Below are positions 1 through 7,415 of a stretch of DNA of 46,193 bases, one piece after another (the first letter of the stretch is position 1; the number at the start of each line of letters is the position of its first letter). The DNA is from Desulfovibrionaceae bacterium (GTDB taxonomy: Bacteria; Desulfobacterota; Desulfovibrionia; Desulfovibrionales; Desulfovibrionaceae): NCBI GenBank assembly GCA_015709315.1, contig JACCQI010000001.1, forward strand, positions 52,242 through 98,434. The letters are read 5' to 3'. The translations under genes were made by a program, and so were the position numbers. Below the pieces are notes generated by a model, which was not told the DNA's origin, searched no databases, and saw only the letters and a program-made list of their open reading frames with translations.

Positions 1-53
1 ACGCCGGCCTGTCACGCCGGAGGCCGCGAGTTCGAGTCTCGTCGGCTCCGCCA
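1..53 (+). tRNA. tRNA-Asp(GUC), 3' part
   Basis: The window opens inside a tRNA. A 5-bp anticodon stem (ccggc/gccgg) encloses the 7-base loop CTGTCAC, giving anticodon GTC (Asp). It is followed by a T arm with the TTCGAGTC loop region, and the gene ends with an encoded CCA at 51-53. The acceptor 5' strand and D arm lie before the window. A strong terminator follows ten bases later. Confidence 0.93.
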
Positions 54-62
54 GTAAAGAAC

Positions 63-100
63 AAGGACTTCAAGCAAATCGCTTGCGGTCCTTTTTCTTT
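63..100 (+). terminator. Intrinsic terminator of tRNA-Asp
   Basis: AAGGAC (63-68) pairs with GTCCTT (88-93) around an inner stem CAAGC/GCTTG. The hairpin runs into a T-rich tract (TTTTTCTTTTT), the classic rho-independent layout. Confidence 0.88.
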
Positions 101-111
101 TTACTGGTCCG

Positions 112-137
112 AAAAATATCGGATACATCTTATATTT
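112..137. repeat. Short AT-rich motif, copy 1
   Basis: AATATCGGATACAT followed by a TATATTTT run. A near-identical string (one extra G) with a similar AT tail occurs near 5554. The stretch 101-355 otherwise shows no convincing gene. The function of the motif is unknown, and chance similarity in AT-rich spacer DNA is possible. Confidence 0.3.
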
Positions 138-355
138 TGGTCGCAACCACGCTGGGTTGGAATGTGCATTTTGCCACGGCTTCGGCTGACTGCATTTGTC
201 TTCCGGATTTGTTCGGGGTGCGTGAGGCGGCAGGCCCTTCGTGGGGATGAGGTCTTGCCGGTACGGTCATGCCGGGCGAGCCGGGAGCACGGCTGTTCCT
301 TGCAACTTGAATTCCGTTGAAAATCCGGTGTGGCGTCACCCCGGCGCGGAGCGAA

Positions 356-1162
356 TCATCCCTGGGCCAGGGGGCGGCCGCTGCTGTCCTTGTGGGCGTT
401 GAGAATCGCCAGGATGATGTCGAGTCCATACCATACGAACAGTCCGCCGAAAGTGAATATCTTCAGGAGGCCGAGCACTCGGTGGCCCAGGTAGAACCGA
501 TCAAACCCGTAAAACCCCCCGATTATCGCAAACAACAGGCACACGCTTTGGTATTTCGGTTCGCCGGAAGCCAGGGGATTCCCCTCTGCATCGGCGGTTA
601 TTTTCCCGGTGACGGCGAGGTAGATGTCGAGAATGGTCCACGCGGCTAAAAACAGAACCATCACTCCGGTCAGAAACACCAGCGCTTCATTGGGCGACTG
701 ATAGGAATACCCGCGTCCGGTCGGCAGCGAGGCAACAAGGAGTATGAGATACAGTATGCCTGCGCCCAGGCGGGTCAACGCGAGCCGCCTGAATCCCAAA
801 TAGTGGTAATGCACGCCGACCCATGCCCCGAACACCGTCAGGAACAGATACGTGAACCAGTACCTCTCCGATTCCTTGAGAGCCACACCGCAGACGTCCG
901 TTTGCGCCCTGGGTCCGGTAAGCAGGTACAGGTCGATCAGCCACCAGATGCCCAAGCCGCCCAACGTCATCAGCTTGAGAATTCCGGTGCCGAGTTTGCC
1001 AAGATAAAAACGGTCCAGTCCTGTCCAGCCCAAAAAAAGGCTCAAGACAATGACGACATTGAGGGACCGTTGGTTCGCCTCGTCAACAGCCTCGATGGAA
1101 GGCTTCTTGAAGGAAGAGAACAGCCATTTCCACTCGGATGAGTATGAATCGACGTGCGCCAT
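356..1162 (-). CDS. Membrane protein with three TM2-like repeats
   Basis: A 268-residue integral membrane protein. TM2 domains are paired-helix modules found in many bacterial membrane proteins, with no agreed function. Three TM2-like units are visible. The first (about 30-85) has GWTGLDRFYLG followed by a WWLIDLYLL helix. The middle one (about 100-195) is degenerate, with GAWVGVHYHYLG and a later LDIYLAVTG. The last (about 205-260) has GFYGFDRFYLG and LDIILAILN. The first 25 residues are soluble and Trp/Ser rich. The start at 1162 is chosen because GGGAGGT lies just upstream; an in-frame upstream ATG would add 49 low-quality residues. The gene stands alone, with a possible promoter at 1230-1257. 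Confidence 0.85.
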   Translation of the reverse strand: MAHVDSYSSEWKWLFSSFKKPSIEAVDEANQRSLNVVIVLSLFLGWTGLDRFYLGKLGTGILKLMTLGGLGIWWLIDLYLLTGPRAQTDVCGVALKESERYWFTYLFLTVFGAWVGVHYHYLGFRRLALTRLGAGILYLILLVASLPTGRGYSYQSPNEALVFLTGVMVLFLAAWTILDIYLAVTGKITADAEGNPLASGEPKYQSVCLLFAIIGGFYGFDRFYLGHRVLGLLKIFTFGGLFVWYGLDIILAILNAHKDSSGRPLAQG

Positions 1163-1229
1163 GGGACCTCCCGTCTCTCTGATCAGGGCTACAGTTGACC
1201 GCAATCCGGCAAAAGCGGAATGCGTATAA

Positions 1230-1257
1230 GTTATACTCTTTTTGTCGGCGAAGGCAA
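1230..1257 (-). promoter_or_regulatory. Possible sigma-70 promoter for the TM2 gene
   Basis: On the minus strand TTGCCT (complement of 1252-1257) and TATAAC (complement of 1230-1235) are separated by 16 bases, about 70 bases before the TM2-gene start. Reasonable match, unverified. Confidence 0.4.
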
Positions 1258-1554
1258 TAAAAGAGCGTGCGGGGGAGAAGCCACGGTCGGAAGTCCATGT
1301 GTTGCGCAAAGTTTCAACTCAGGAAAACACGAACCATTTCTCTGGCCGGACACGCGCTGTGGTAGAATTTTCGGGAGGGATCGCTTCCGGCGTCTTCACC
1401 GCATGTCGCGGCGTCAGTCCTGGCCACGTTTTCTCCCCTTGCAAATGGCCGCCGGAAAAATTTGCAAACAAGGCTGGTGTATTATGGCGGAATGGCTTTC
1501 ATTTTATCGGCCGATTCATTATCTTGCCGCTAATATTCATGAGGAGACGGATTG
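1258..1554. other. Spacer before the partner-switching operon
   Basis: No gene with acceptable codon use is visible. The spacer should hold the promoter of the plus-strand operon at 1555, but I could not pick a -35/-10 pair with correct spacing: a TAGAAT at about 1363 and a TATTAT at about 1480 both lack a good -35. A TTGCGCAA palindrome occurs near 1303. The Shine-Dalgarno GAGGAG at 1541-1546 serves the first gene. Confidence 0.5.
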
Positions 1555-2598
1555 ATGGCCGACAGCGCACGGGCCCGGGTACGAAAAAAGACAATGAGAA
1601 CAAATTATCGCAAACGGGTGTCCTTCGCGCGCGGAGCGGCATTCCTGCTCATTGCCGCGCTGTGCGCCGCCCTGGCCGTTCCCGGAACGGCCAGGGCGGG
1701 CAGGGCGGTGCGGCTGGCCCTGCAATGGTATCCGCAGGCGCAGTTCGCCGGGTATTACATGGCGCTGGAAAAAGGCCTCTACGCCGAGCGCGGGCTGTAC
1801 GTGACCATCCTGCCCGGCAGCGCCAACAACAATTCCCTGAGCCGCGTGGTGGACGGCCGGGCGGATTTCTGCACCGCCTTTCTGTCTTCGGCCCTCGAAT
1901 ACCGGGACAAGGGCGAGGAGCTGGTCAACGTCGGGCAGTTCGTCCGGAAGTCGGCGCTCATGCTGGTGGCTCGGAAGGATTCCGGCATCAAGTCGGTGAA
2001 GGACCTGGACGGCAGGCGCATCGGCACCTGGGGCGACAATTTCCAGTTGCAGCCCGTGGCCCTGTTCAAGCGGGAGAACCTCGACGTGACGCTGGTGCGC
2101 CAGTCCCCGTCCTTCGAGCTGTTCATGCGGGGCGGGCTCGATGCGGCCATGGCCATGTGGTACAACGAATACCACCGCCTCATCTCCTACGGCCTCAACC
2201 CGGAGGAGATGACCGCCTTCTTTTTCAGCGATCTCGACCTGAACCAGCCCGAGGACGGGCTGTACTGCCTCGAATCCACCCTTGAGATGTGGCCGGGGAT
2301 GGCCGCCGCCATGGTCGAGGCGTCGGCCGAAGGGTGGCGGTATGCCTTCGCCCATCCCGAGGAGACGGTGGACGTCATTCTCCGCGTCATGAAAAAAGCC
2401 AACGTCCGCGCCAACCGCGCGCATCAGGCATGGATGCTGGCGCGCATGAAGGACATCATCCTGCCGGACGGGGCCAAGGACATCGACACCCGGCTGCGGC
2501 AGGCGGATTATGAACGCACCAGGGACGCGCTCCGTTCCAGCGGCGTCATCGAAAACGACATCCCGTACAACGACTTCCACAAAGAGGCTGCGCGATGA
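1555..2598 (+). CDS. NMT1/THI5-like periplasmic substrate-binding protein
   Basis: About 347 residues. It resembles the SsuA/THI5/NMT1 solute-binding family: after the signal peptide come LALQWYPQAQFAGYYMALEKG, then GRADFCTAFLSSALEYRDKG and LVARKDSGIKSVKDLDGRRIG. These are the usual ligand-binding elements of proteins that carry pyrimidine precursors, sulfonates or similar small molecules. The N-terminus is basic and then hydrophobic, ending GTARA, a typical Sec signal cleavage site. Starts are possible at TTG 1552, ATG 1555 (chosen, GAGGAG 8 bases upstream) or an internal ATG at MRTNYRKRV. No permease or ATPase gene is adjacent. The stop overlaps the start of the sensor phosphatase by 4 bases (ATGA), suggesting the protein feeds ligand information to that sensor instead of to an ABC importer. 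Confidence 0.85.
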   Translation: MADSARARVRKKTMRTNYRKRVSFARGAAFLLIAALCAALAVPGTARAGRAVRLALQWYPQAQFAGYYMALEKGLYAERGLYVTILPGSANNNSLSRVVDGRADFCTAFLSSALEYRDKGEELVNVGQFVRKSALMLVARKDSGIKSVKDLDGRRIGTWGDNFQLQPVALFKRENLDVTLVRQSPSFELFMRGGLDAAMAMWYNEYHRLISYGLNPEEMTAFFFSDLDLNQPEDGLYCLESTLEMWPGMAAAMVEASAEGWRYAFAHPEETVDVILRVMKKANVRANRAHQAWMLARMKDIILPDGAKDIDTRLRQADYERTRDALRSSGVIENDIPYNDFHKEAAR

Positions 2599-4559
2599 AA
2601 GTCCACGGCATCGCTTTTCGGCTCGCGTCCCTGACGCTCCTCGTCTCTTCGCTGATCCTGGCCTCCATCGTCGGCTACAACTATACGGTGTCCCGGTCCA
2701 TCATCATGGATCAGGCCGAGGACCGCGGCACCCTTTTGGCGCGGGCCACATCCAGCCGGATATCCAATGTGCTCACCTCCGTGCGGAAGGTGGCGGACGC
2801 CGTATCCTTCTCCCTGGAGGACGGCAGCCTGTCGGAGAAACGGCTCAACGACCTGGGCAACCACATCATCAGCGACAACCCGGAGATATTCGGCACGGCC
2901 ATCGCCTTCGAGCCGTACGCCTTCAAGGCCGACCAGGAATATTATGCGCCCTACCACTACCGGTCCCAGAACCGGATAGCCTTCACCCGCCTGGGCGGGC
3001 CGGACTACCAGTATTTCTACATGGACTGGTACCAGCTTCCGCGCGAACTGGACCGCCCGGTCTGGACCGAGCCGTACTTCGACGAAGGCGGCGGTCACCA
3101 GTTGATGAGCACCTATTCGGTCCCGTTCCACCGCAAGCGGTTCGACGAAAAGACGCTGGCGGGCGTGGTGACGGCGGACATTTCCCTGGGCTGGATCAAG
3201 ACCATGCTCTCCGATCTGAGCGAGCGGGAGGCGGGCTACGTGTTCATGCTTTCCCGCTACGGCACCTTTCTGGCCCACCCCGACGCCGACCTGGTGCAGA
3301 ACGAGACCATCTTCAGTTGGGCGGAGACTCTGGGGCGTGCCGATATCCGCGAGCTGGGGCGGCGCATGGTCGCCGGGGAATCCGGCATCGAGGAAGTGGA
3401 CGGCCTCCCGCTCACGGGCGACAGCTTCCTGTATTTCACGTCCCTGCCCGACCAGCAGTGGTCCATCGGCGTGGTGTTCCCCAAGGAGGCGATGTTCGCG
3501 GACGTGTTTCGGCTGAATCGGGAGGTGGCCACCCTCGGCATCCTGGGCTTCATCGCCCTCGCTCTGCTCATCATCTACCTGGCCACCAGGATCACGCGCC
3601 CGCTGTGCAATCTCACGTCATCGGCCAATGAGATGGCGTCGGGCAACCTGGACGCCGACGTCCCTGTGGCCGCGTCCAGGGACGAGGTTGGCGAGCTGAC
3701 CGCGTCCTTCCTGACCATGCGGGAATCCCTGAAGGGCTACATCGCCAACCTGACCGAAACCACGGCCGCCAAGGAGCGCATCGAGTCGGAGCTGCGCATC
3801 GCGCACGACATCCAGATGGGCATCCTGCCAAAGCTCTTTCCCGCCTTTCCCGAACGCAAGGAATTCGACGTGTACGCCTCCATCGAACCGGCCAAGGAGG
3901 TGGGCGGCGACCTGTACGACTTCTTCTTCCTCGACGACGACCACTTCTGCTTCCTGGTGGGGGATGTCTCGGGCAAGGGCGTGCCCGCGGCCTTTTTCAT
4001 GGCCGTGACCAAGACGCTGCTCAAGGTGGTCGCGGAGCGGGACTTCGATCCGGGCGTGGTGCTGGCCAAGGTCAACGACGATCTGGCGGAGGACAACGAA
4101 GCCTGCATGTTCGTGACCCTTTTCCTGGCCGTCATCGACATCGATTCGGGAGAGACGCGGTATGCCAGCGCCGGGCACAATCCGCCCCTGCTGCTGCCTG
4201 CGGACGGGCCGTGCGAGTGGGTCCCGCCCCTCAATGAGCTGGTGGCGGGCGTCATGGAGGGCACCTCGTACACCACCAAGACCATGCGCATGAATCCGGG
4301 AGACACCCTGTTCATCTACACGGACGGCGTGACCGAGGCCATGGACAAGGACAACAACCTCTATTCCGAGGACCGCCTCATGGAAGAGGTGAACCAATGC
4401 GGCGGCCGGTCCGCCGAGTCGATCATCAGGACCGTGGCCGCCTCGATCAAGGCATTCACCGGCGGGGCCGAGCAGTCGGACGACATCACCATGCTGGCCA
4501 TGCAATATCTCGGCAGCCGAAAAACCAACAAGGAGAAGCACGATGGAAATAACGATTGA
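2595..4559 (+). CDS. Cache-HAMP-SpoIIE (RsbU-like) sensor phosphatase
   Basis: A 654-residue membrane sensor. It has TM1 at about 8-30, a large periplasmic Cache-like domain (about 35-305, with FYMDWYQLPRELDRPVWTEP), TM2 at about 312-334, a HAMP linker (about 335-390, ending in DEVGELTASF) and a PP2C/SpoIIE-type Ser/Thr phosphatase (about 400-645). The phosphatase has metal-ligand motifs GGDLYDFF and GDVSGKGVPAAFF, then TLFIYTDGVTEAMD and QSDDITMLA. Enzymes of this class dephosphorylate STAS anti-anti-sigma proteins, and the STAS gene overlaps the 3' end. Translation is coupled to the binding protein by an ATGA overlap. Inference: ligand-loaded binding protein docks on the Cache domain and sets phosphatase activity. 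Confidence 0.9.
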   Translation: MKVHGIAFRLASLTLLVSSLILASIVGYNYTVSRSIIMDQAEDRGTLLARATSSRISNVLTSVRKVADAVSFSLEDGSLSEKRLNDLGNHIISDNPEIFGTAIAFEPYAFKADQEYYAPYHYRSQNRIAFTRLGGPDYQYFYMDWYQLPRELDRPVWTEPYFDEGGGHQLMSTYSVPFHRKRFDEKTLAGVVTADISLGWIKTMLSDLSEREAGYVFMLSRYGTFLAHPDADLVQNETIFSWAETLGRADIRELGRRMVAGESGIEEVDGLPLTGDSFLYFTSLPDQQWSIGVVFPKEAMFADVFRLNREVATLGILGFIALALLIIYLATRITRPLCNLTSSANEMASGNLDADVPVAASRDEVGELTASFLTMRESLKGYIANLTETTAAKERIESELRIAHDIQMGILPKLFPAFPERKEFDVYASIEPAKEVGGDLYDFFFLDDDHFCFLVGDVSGKGVPAAFFMAVTKTLLKVVAERDFDPGVVLAKVNDDLAEDNEACMFVTLFLAVIDIDSGETRYASAGHNPPLLLPADGPCEWVPPLNELVAGVMEGTSYTTKTMRMNPGDTLFIYTDGVTEAMDKDNNLYSEDRLMEEVNQCGGRSAESIIRTVAASIKAFTGGAEQSDDITMLAMQYLGSRKTNKEKHDGNND

Positions 4560-4866
4560 GAAACGGGACGCCGGGACCCTTGTCCGGGTCGGCGGCCGCA
4601 TGGACGCCGTGGCCGCCCCGGATTTTGAAAAGGAGTGCGCGGGCGTGGTCGAATCCGGCGAAAAGCTGGTCGTGGTGGACCTCGCGCAGTTGGAGTACAT
4701 CAGCTCCGCCGGGCTTCGCTCCATCCTGGCCACGGCCAAGAAGATCAAGGCAACGGGCGGCGCCATGAAATTCAGCGGCCTGGCGGGCATGGTCGAGGAG
4801 GTCTTTCAGGTTTCCGGCCTCGGCACCCTGTTCGAAGTGGCCGCGACCCCGGACGAGGCGTTTTGA
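4543..4866 (+). CDS. STAS-domain anti-sigma factor antagonist
   Basis: A 107-residue single STAS domain of the RsbV/SpoIIAA type. The conserved phosphorylation loop is LEYISSAGLRSIL at about 52-64; one of its two serines should be the residue phosphorylated by the RsbW-like kinase and dephosphorylated by the SpoIIE protein. The start ATG at 4543 lies inside the end of the phosphatase gene (17-base overlap) and is preceded by AAGGAGAAGC. The length is normal for the family. It is the signal carrier of the partner-switching module. Confidence 0.93.
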   Translation: MEITIEKRDAGTLVRVGGRMDAVAAPDFEKECAGVVESGEKLVVVDLAQLEYISSAGLRSILATAKKIKATGGAMKFSGLAGMVEEVFQVSGLGTLFEVAATPDEAF

Positions 4867-4871
4867 TTCCC

Positions 4872-5315
4872 ATGGGTCCGCAGGCCGCCATCCTCAGCAT
4901 CGAGGCCACGCTTCCCCACCTTCGGGCGGCGCAGGATTTCGTGCGGCGCCACGCCGCGTCGCGGGGCGTGCCCGAATCGCTTTGCCCCAAGATCGACCTG
5001 GTGGTGGAGGAGCTGTTCATGAACATCGCCAACCACGCCCACCCCAAGACCAGGGAGGAGATGGAAATACATTGTCTCCCCCTTGAGGAGGACGTCGGGG
5101 AGCGGCCGCAATTCTGCCTGGTCTTCAAGGACTGGGGGCCGCCGTTCAACCCGCTCGATCCCCCGCCGCCCTCGCTGGAGCCGGATATCGAGCTTCGCCC
5201 CATCGGCGGCCTGGGCATTCACATGGTCACCCGGATGACCGACAGCCTCGCCTACGTCCGCGAGGGGGACCACAACATCGTCACCGCCTGCTTCCGGCTG
5301 CCCGGCCGGGAGTGA
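4872..5315 (+). CDS. RsbW-like serine kinase / anti-sigma ATPase (HATPase)
   Basis: About 147 residues, a GHKL-fold ATPase of the RsbW/SpoIIAB class. The N box is VVEELFMNIANHAHP (about 42-56), the G1 region is FKDWGPPFNP and the glycine-rich lid is GGLGIHMV (about 113-120). Such proteins phosphorylate the STAS partner and sequester a target. No sigma factor or obvious target gene lies nearby, so the output is unknown. ATG 4872 is chosen; a TTG at 4863, overlapping the STAS stop codon with an ACGAGG just upstream, is a serious alternative. It is the last gene of the operon, and no clear terminator follows. Confidence 0.88.
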   Translation: MGPQAAILSIEATLPHLRAAQDFVRRHAASRGVPESLCPKIDLVVEELFMNIANHAHPKTREEMEIHCLPLEEDVGERPQFCLVFKDWGPPFNPLDPPPPSLEPDIELRPIGGLGIHMVTRMTDSLAYVREGDHNIVTACFRLPGRE

Positions 5316-5794
5316 GTCTCTTTCCCTGCGGCGCCGCCGATTCCGCAATGATCATTAATTGCAGGCCGGAAAAAGCATAGGCTAACAAGCACCACATGGA
5401 GATCGAGCCTGCCCGGCAGGTTGGCGGACCCGGTCGGCCCGCCTTTGTCGGGATTTCGTCCGGGGCGGCGCTACGGGACCCGCTGCATCACGCCATGCTT
5501 ACGCAATGGTCTTGCCATATTTCGCCAGTGTTTCGCATGTCGCGCAATGCGTGAATATCGGGATACATGTTTTATATATTTATATAGTTAAATCAGTATG
5601 TTAATAATTCAGTGGCCGTCTTCTCGAAGATAGGCACGCCCTGTGCATATGATATTGTTAGGAAGAGGCCGGCCGCCGCGAGCCGAACAAACGCACCCGA
5701 ACGCGAAGGCCCGCCGCTTCCGCCCCGCGCCGCACGCAACGGTGCCGGCAACAAGGAAAGAACACCCCATCCACTCTCGGGGTACGCCGCCCCG
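5316..5794. other. Converging spacer with AT-rich island, no gene seen
   Basis: About 480 bases lie between the converging operons. Bases 5565-5610 are unusually AT-rich for this genome (TATATATTTATATAG and similar). Bases 5500-5555 carry several ACGCAA/GCGCAA strings. Open frames here have poor codon use, and one overlaps the terminator. A small RNA cannot be excluded, but I find no promoter-terminator pair that supports one. Confidence 0.5.
5554..5580. repeat. Short AT-rich motif, copy 2
   Basis: AATATCGGGATACAT followed by an AT tail, matching the string at 115-128 except for one inserted G. Significance uncertain. Confidence 0.3.
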
Positions 5795-5828
5795 AAAGAA
5801 AGCCCCCGCATCCACCGGATGCGGGGGC
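5792..5828 (-). terminator. Intrinsic terminator ending the 13-gene operon
   Basis: A perfect 12-bp stem, GCCCCCGCATCC (5802-5813) with GGATGCGGGGGC (5817-5828) and a 3-base loop. On the minus strand it is followed by TTTCTTTC. It lies 25 bases past the stop of the Rossmann-histidine kinase gene. Confidence 0.9.
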
Positions 5829-5853
5829 CGCCTTTGTGCCGGGTGCGATGCAA

Positions 5854-7374
5854 TCACTCCCCGGTCTCGTTTTCGGACTTTTTTTGGATATCCAGGGCGG
5901 GCTGGAGGTGGAGGGACACGGTGGTGCCCTGGCCGGGGCGGCTGGCGAGTTCCACGGTGCCGCCGTTTTCCTCGATGAGCTTCTTTATCATGGCCAGCCC
6001 AAGGCCGCTTCCGCCATTCTTGGTGGTATAGAACGGGCTGAAGGCCCTGTCCTGTTCCTGCTCGTTCATGCCCACTCCCTTGTCGATGACCTTGACGACC
6101 ACCTCGCCCTCCACCAGGGACAGGTCCAGGGTGACGGTGCCGCCGTCCGGCATGGCCTCGATGCTGTTCTTTATCAGGTTGACCAGGCATTGCTTGAAGG
6201 CGTCGGGGTCGCAGTGCACCGCCGGAATCTGGCCCGCGGAGCGGACGTCCAGGTTGAACCCCCGGCTGCCGTAGCCGATGTCCATGAGTTCCACCACGTC
6301 GGAGCACACGGCCAGGATGTCCACGGTGCCGCCGGGCACGTGGGTCGGCCGCACGAAGTCGAGCATGTTGGTCAGCAGCCGGTCCAGCCGCCGGGTCTCG
6401 TCCACGATGATCTGGGCCTTTTCCTTTTCCTTCTTCCCGAGGTTGGGGGAGCGCAGCAGAGAGTTGGCGAATCCGCCCACGGCAAAGAGCGGGTTGCGTA
6501 TCTCGTGCGCCAGATAGGTGGACATCTCGCCGATGATGGTGAACTTGTCCCTGTGCTGCTGGTACTTTTCCCGGTGGGTCCGCTCGGTGATGTCCCGGTG
6601 CATGACCATGATGTGGGACATGTCCCCCCGCATGTCGAAGATGGGGTAGGCGTACAGACGGTAATACTGGAGCAGGCCGCTGGCGTTGATCCGCGTGACC
6701 AGGGCTTCCTCCTTCCTGCCGCTCTTGAGCGTCTTGTGGAACGGGCAGACCGGATCGAGCGACTTGCAGAACGGAGAGCCGTCCATCAGGCGGGCCGCGT
6801 TCCAGCAGGGCTTGCCCAGAAGTTCGGAGCGCGGCCGGTTGGCCCGCCGCCAGACGATGCGGTTCAGGTCCACCACGGTGCCGCTCTTGTCCAGGAGGAA
6901 TATGTCCTCCCTGATCTCGTCGATGATGGACTGGATCAGGGTGCGCTGGTTGTTCAGGTTGTTCATGTAGTTGCCCTTGATCAAGGCCATGTCGTGCAGG
7001 CCGCACAAAAAGATAACCTCCCTGTGGTCGAGCAGGGAAATGTTGTCGGGCAGGGTCTTGCGCAGGCGCGAGCGCAGTTCCTGGTCGCCTGTCAGCTCGA
7101 CCACCAGGTTGATGTCGGGGTGGGCGGCGAGCATTTCCTCGAAGGTCCCGTAGACCGGGCAGGGGGTGTCGTATTCGTCGAAGTCCTCCCCGTTCCCCAC
7201 GTTGCTCACGGCCACCATGTTCATGTCGGGCAAAAATTCCCGGAACGCCTCGTTGTATATGATGTTGGCCAGGACCTTGAGGGCCGATCCCGTGCCGACC
7301 ACGCCGATGTTGAACGCGGCCAGGTCGCCGTTCCAGTGGCATATTCCCATGTTCTCGTATGTGAAGTCTTTCAT
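5854..7374 (-). CDS. Histidine kinase with Rossmann-like N-terminal domain and PAS
   Basis: 506 residues and apparently soluble. Residues about 20-130 look like a nucleotide-binding Rossmann fold: FNIGVVGTGSALKVLANI (glycine loop), NMVAVSNVG, a second strand INLVVELTG and ISLLDHREVIFLCG. A PAS region follows (about 150-265, with DEIREDIFLLDKSGTVVDLNRIVWRR and Cys-containing CWNA and CPFH segments). Then come HisKA (phosphoacceptor in YLAHEIRNPL, about 285) and a HATPase with NLIKNSIEAM, DKGVGM and GGSGLGLAM. An NAD-type domain on a histidine kinase suggests redox or metabolite input. The start ATG has GGAGG five bases upstream. It is the last gene of the long operon, 41 bases after nhaB. Confidence 0.88.
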   Translation of the reverse strand: MKDFTYENMGICHWNGDLAAFNIGVVGTGSALKVLANIIYNEAFREFLPDMNMVAVSNVGNGEDFDEYDTPCPVYGTFEEMLAAHPDINLVVELTGDQELRSRLRKTLPDNISLLDHREVIFLCGLHDMALIKGNYMNNLNNQRTLIQSIIDEIREDIFLLDKSGTVVDLNRIVWRRANRPRSELLGKPCWNAARLMDGSPFCKSLDPVCPFHKTLKSGRKEEALVTRINASGLLQYYRLYAYPIFDMRGDMSHIMVMHRDITERTHREKYQQHRDKFTIIGEMSTYLAHEIRNPLFAVGGFANSLLRSPNLGKKEKEKAQIIVDETRRLDRLLTNMLDFVRPTHVPGGTVDILAVCSDVVELMDIGYGSRGFNLDVRSAGQIPAVHCDPDAFKQCLVNLIKNSIEAMPDGGTVTLDLSLVEGEVVVKVIDKGVGMNEQEQDRAFSPFYTTKNGGSGLGLAMIKKLIEENGGTVELASRPGQGTTVSLHLQPALDIQKKSENETGE

Positions 7375-7415
7375 TCAATCCTCCCGGGTGGGGTTGAGCG
7401 TGCGCGCCAGTGCCG

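Noticed and set aside
1-356. tRNA-associated genomic island or attachment site
   Set aside because: No integrase, no repeat of the tRNA 3' end elsewhere in the window, and the tRNA has its own intact terminator.
5593-5853. An 86-codon minus-strand gene after the operon
   Set aside because: It would overlap the perfect terminator hairpin, has no good Shine-Dalgarno, and reads as low-quality sequence.
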